Notes under the pieces: model-generated
Told to the model about the DNA's origin: nothing
Database searches by the model: none
The model's input: only the letters and a program-made list of their open reading frames with translations
From: Lachnospiraceae bacterium
Lineage (GTDB): Bacteria; Bacillota; Clostridia; Lachnospirales; Lachnospiraceae
NCBI GenBank assembly: GCA_030825115.1
Contig: JAPJQL010000071.1
Coordinates: 1 to 6,115 of the forward strand
Direction of reading: 5' to 3'
DNA: 6,115 nucleotides
Made by a program: the position numbers and the translations under genes
Shown: positions 4,264 through 6,115 of the stretch, piece by piece
Layout of the letters: every line of letters starts with the position of its first letter
How positions within the stretch are numbered: position 1 is the first letter of the stretch

Positions 4264-5163
4264 ATGGAACTCAAAATCTATAACCCACAGGATGTGGGAT
4301 TTGTACAAAAGATAGAATGGAATTACGAAGAACTGAAAAAGGAAATTGAAGTGGCATCGCAGGAATATGCAACATCGGTGTACACGGACGATGTAATGAA
4401 AAATGCCAAGGCGGACAGGGCAAAGCTGAGGAAGTTTGTGGATGCGTTGGCAAGCGAACGGACAAGGATCCGCAAGAAGCTGCTGGAGCCGGATGAATTA
4501 TTTGGCCAGCAGATCAAGGAACTGACCGGAATCATTGAGAAGGCAATCAATAATATAGATGACCAGGTCAAGGGATATGAGGAGCGTCTGCGGGAAGAGA
4601 AAAGGGCAAAGGTGCGGGAGTTTTATGACGCGAACATAAACGACCTGGAGGAGTACCTCCCATTCGAAGCTGTTTTTAAGACACAGTATGCGAATGCGTC
4701 CACCACTATGAAATCCATTAAAGAGGAAATCATGGGACTGATCCAGCGGGTTGCGGAGGGACTTGCAATCCTGAACGAAGTGGATAGCCCATACGCCGGG
4801 GAGATGAAGGAGGTATTCCTTCGGACATATGACATCGGTGATGCATTAGCAGAGCGGAACCGGCTGGAAGCAGCGGAGCAGAAGCGAAAGGCGTACATTG
4901 AGGAGCAGGAACGCAGGAAAGCGGAGCGTGACGCAGCCACAAAGGCGCAGGCTAGTGCCGTGATGAACGCGGGGAGGGCACTGGAAGCGGTATCACTAGT
5001 GGAGCAGAACCCACCGGCATTAAAACAGCAAGCAGCGGAAGCCGCGCGGATATATACGCTGGATTTCCGTGTTGAGGCAACGAAGGAACAGCTTGATAAG
5101 CTTAAGCTGTTTTTGGTAGAGAACCGTATCAGATTTGGACAGGTACCGAAAGGAGAAAAATAA
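4264..5163 (+). CDS. DUF1351-type coiled-coil protein of the recombination cassette
   Basis: A 299-aa protein I assign to the DUF1351 family from overall build and its place between the YqaJ and RecT genes; its molecular role is not established. Residues 20-125 are long charged helices likely to form coiled coil, with DDVMKNAKADRAKLRKFVDA and RIRKKLLEP as the most family-like parts. Residues 195-230 (ERNRLEAAEQKRKAYIEEQE and on) form another strongly charged helix. The C-terminus, about 263-290 (YTLDFRVEATKEQLDKLKLF), looks like a separate small strand-helix-strand domain, a design seen at the ends of several phage recombination proteins. AGGAGGAG ends three bases before the ATG and overlaps the stop of the exonuclease gene. 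Its place suggests a scaffold, ssDNA handling factor or host-nuclease modulator; this is inference. Confidence 0.78.
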   Translation: MELKIYNPQDVGFVQKIEWNYEELKKEIEVASQEYATSVYTDDVMKNAKADRAKLRKFVDALASERTRIRKKLLEPDELFGQQIKELTGIIEKAINNIDDQVKGYEERLREEKRAKVREFYDANINDLEEYLPFEAVFKTQYANASTTMKSIKEEIMGLIQRVAEGLAILNEVDSPYAGEMKEVFLRTYDIGDALAERNRLEAAEQKRKAYIEEQERRKAERDAATKAQASAVMNAGRALEAVSLVEQNPPALKQQAAEAARIYTLDFRVEATKEQLDKLKLFLVENRIRFGQVPKGEK

Positions 5164-5164
5164 C

Positions 5165-6046
5165 ATGGCAGTACAGAATAGTCTTGCAAAGAGGCAGCAG
5201 AGAATGGGGCTTACCGCATATCTTACACAGGATGCGGTAAAAAATCAGATCAATAGCATTATCGGAGGAAAGGGTGGATCACGTTTCATTTCCAGCATCG
5301 TATCAGCAGTGCAGGCTAATCCGGCATTGCAGGAATGCACGAACCCCAGCATCCTGAGTGCGGCGCTCCTGGGGGAATCCCTTAACCTGTCACCCAGCCC
5401 ACAGCTTGGGCAGTATTACCTTGTCCCATATAACAATACGGACAAGGGGGTGAAGGAGGCGCAGTTCCAGCTTGGATATAAGGGATATATCCAGCTTGCA
5501 ATCCGAAGCGGACAGTATAAGAAGCTGAACGTCCTGGCAATCAAGGAGGGGGAGCTCATACGGTTCGACCCCCTGAACGAGGAGATTGAGGTGAGCCTGA
5601 TCCAGGACGAGCTGTCCAGGGAGGAAGCGGCGACAATCGGATATTATGCCATGTTTGAGTATACGAACGGCTTCAAGAAAGCACTGTACTGGAGCAGGGA
5701 GAAGATGGAAGAGCATGCAAAGAAGTACAGCCCGGGTTACAAAAAAGACCTGCAGAAAGGTACGAAATGGACTTTCTGGGCCAAGGATTTTGACGGGATG
5801 GCATACAAGACCATGCTCAGGCAGCTGATCAGCAAGTGGGGCATCATGAGCATTGATATGCAGTCCGCTATTGATTCAGATATGGCAGTCATTCACGAAG
5901 ATGGCACGAAGGATTATGTGGAGACGGAAGCAGATGTTATTGATGTGGATATTCCTGTAAGTGAGGAAGTGCCACAGGCCGCGCCAGTTCAGGAAACCAC
6001 GGAAGCGCCGGAGCAATCCGATGTAGAGGCGGGATTCTTCAACTGA
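5165..6046 (+). CDS. recT: RecT-family single-strand annealing protein
   Basis: A 293-aa annealase of the RecT (Red-beta-like) family that binds single-stranded DNA and pairs complementary strands, acting with the YqaJ nuclease. Conserved blocks are NPALQECTNPSILSAALLGE (52-71) with LNLSPSPQLGQYYLVPY after it (73-89), FQLGYKGYIQLAIRSG (101-116), and WAKDFDGMAYKTMLRQ (205-220) with LISKWG (221-226). The full domain is intact. Residues 250-293 form an acidic, Pro/Val/Glu-rich tail ending AGFFN, probably disordered. ATG 5165 is preferred over the upstream ATG at 5135 because AAAGGAG lies nine bases before it and the longer start would add ten basic residues inside the DUF1351 gene. It starts one base after the DUF1351 stop, so all three recombination genes are one translational unit. 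Confidence 0.95.
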   Translation: MAVQNSLAKRQQRMGLTAYLTQDAVKNQINSIIGGKGGSRFISSIVSAVQANPALQECTNPSILSAALLGESLNLSPSPQLGQYYLVPYNNTDKGVKEAQFQLGYKGYIQLAIRSGQYKKLNVLAIKEGELIRFDPLNEEIEVSLIQDELSREEAATIGYYAMFEYTNGFKKALYWSREKMEEHAKKYSPGYKKDLQKGTKWTFWAKDFDGMAYKTMLRQLISKWGIMSIDMQSAIDSDMAVIHEDGTKDYVETEADVIDVDIPVSEEVPQAAPVQETTEAPEQSDVEAGFFN

Positions 6047-6077
6047 TAAATATCTATAGAAAGGAGAGGAGGATGAT

Positions 6078-6115
6078 ATGGTGAATAAACGAACCGGTTA
6101 TATCAGCTTAGATGA
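6078..6115 (+). CDS. Start of the next early gene, cut by the window edge
   Basis: ATG at 6078 opens a frame of 12 complete codons, MVNKRTGYISLD, that runs off the window. AAGGAGAGGAGG at 6061-6072 is a very strong Shine-Dalgarno site, five bases from the ATG, and the gene follows RecT by 31 bases. An alternative ATG at 6073 stops after three codons. N-termini of the style NKRTGY appear in phage replisome-organiser (DnaD-like) proteins, which often follow recT, but a dozen residues cannot settle the family. Confidence 0.55.
   Translation, partial: MVNKRTGYISLD

Noticed and set aside
4623..5189. A 188-codon open frame on the minus strand across the DUF1351 gene
   Set aside because: It is a Ser/Ala-rich mirror of a helix-coding gene with strong family features on the plus strand, and has no ribosome site that fits the leftward direction.

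Overview
The window looks like the lysogeny-control and early-lytic (recombination) end of a temperate phage or prophage from a low-to-moderate GC Firmicute, most likely a gut Clostridia/Lachnospiraceae-type host. The evidence is strong Shine-Dalgarno sites before nearly every gene, a compact XRE repressor paired with a very short ImmA-like metallopeptidase, a divergent cro-like gene, and a YqaJ nuclease / DUF1351 / RecT cluster. Host assignment comes from style and recognised families, not from a database match. No integrase, attachment site, tRNA, rRNA or CRISPR array is visible.

Leftward arm (1-2062, minus strand). In transcription order it holds the XRE repressor (2062-1664), a 73-aa ImmA/IrrE-type HExxH protein translationally coupled to it (1680-1459), a 99-aa membrane protein with a zinc ribbon (1415-1116), and a 308-aa Ser/Thr-rich lipoprotein with two tandem copies of one domain (990-64). 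A strong hairpin terminator closes the arm (16-53). The last two genes sit where lysogeny modules often carry cargo. Each is preceded by an almost identical terminator-like hairpin and leader, so they look like modular cargo genes expressed, at least partly, from the lysogen.

Control region (2063-2211). Two divergent promoters can be read. The leftward one has an extended -10; the rightward one has TTGACA, a 17-bp spacer and an extended -10 with TATACT. Three copies of a CAC-ATAA-YGTG operator lie inside the leftward spacer, just upstream of the rightward -35, and at the rightward start site. The repressor and the cro-like protein have almost the same recognition helix, as expected for a CI/Cro switch acting on shared operators.

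Rightward arm (2212-6115, plus strand). It starts with the cro-like gene from a TTG codon. Base composition then jumps sharply upward near 2500. A run of small early genes follows: an HTH-like protein, a single-span membrane protein overlapping it by 74 nt, a 41-aa four-cysteine microprotein, an 87-aa protein, and an 88-aa protein preceded by a perfect 15-bp palindrome. After these comes the recombination cassette of a YqaJ-type exonuclease, a DUF1351 coiled-coil protein and a RecT annealase, and then the first 12 complete codons of another gene at the window edge.

The most unusual content is the cargo pair in the lysogeny arm. The two-domain lipoprotein has the overall build of known prophage superinfection-exclusion lipoproteins but an unrelated sequence, so it is a candidate for an undescribed lysogenic-conversion or exclusion system. 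That role is inference.
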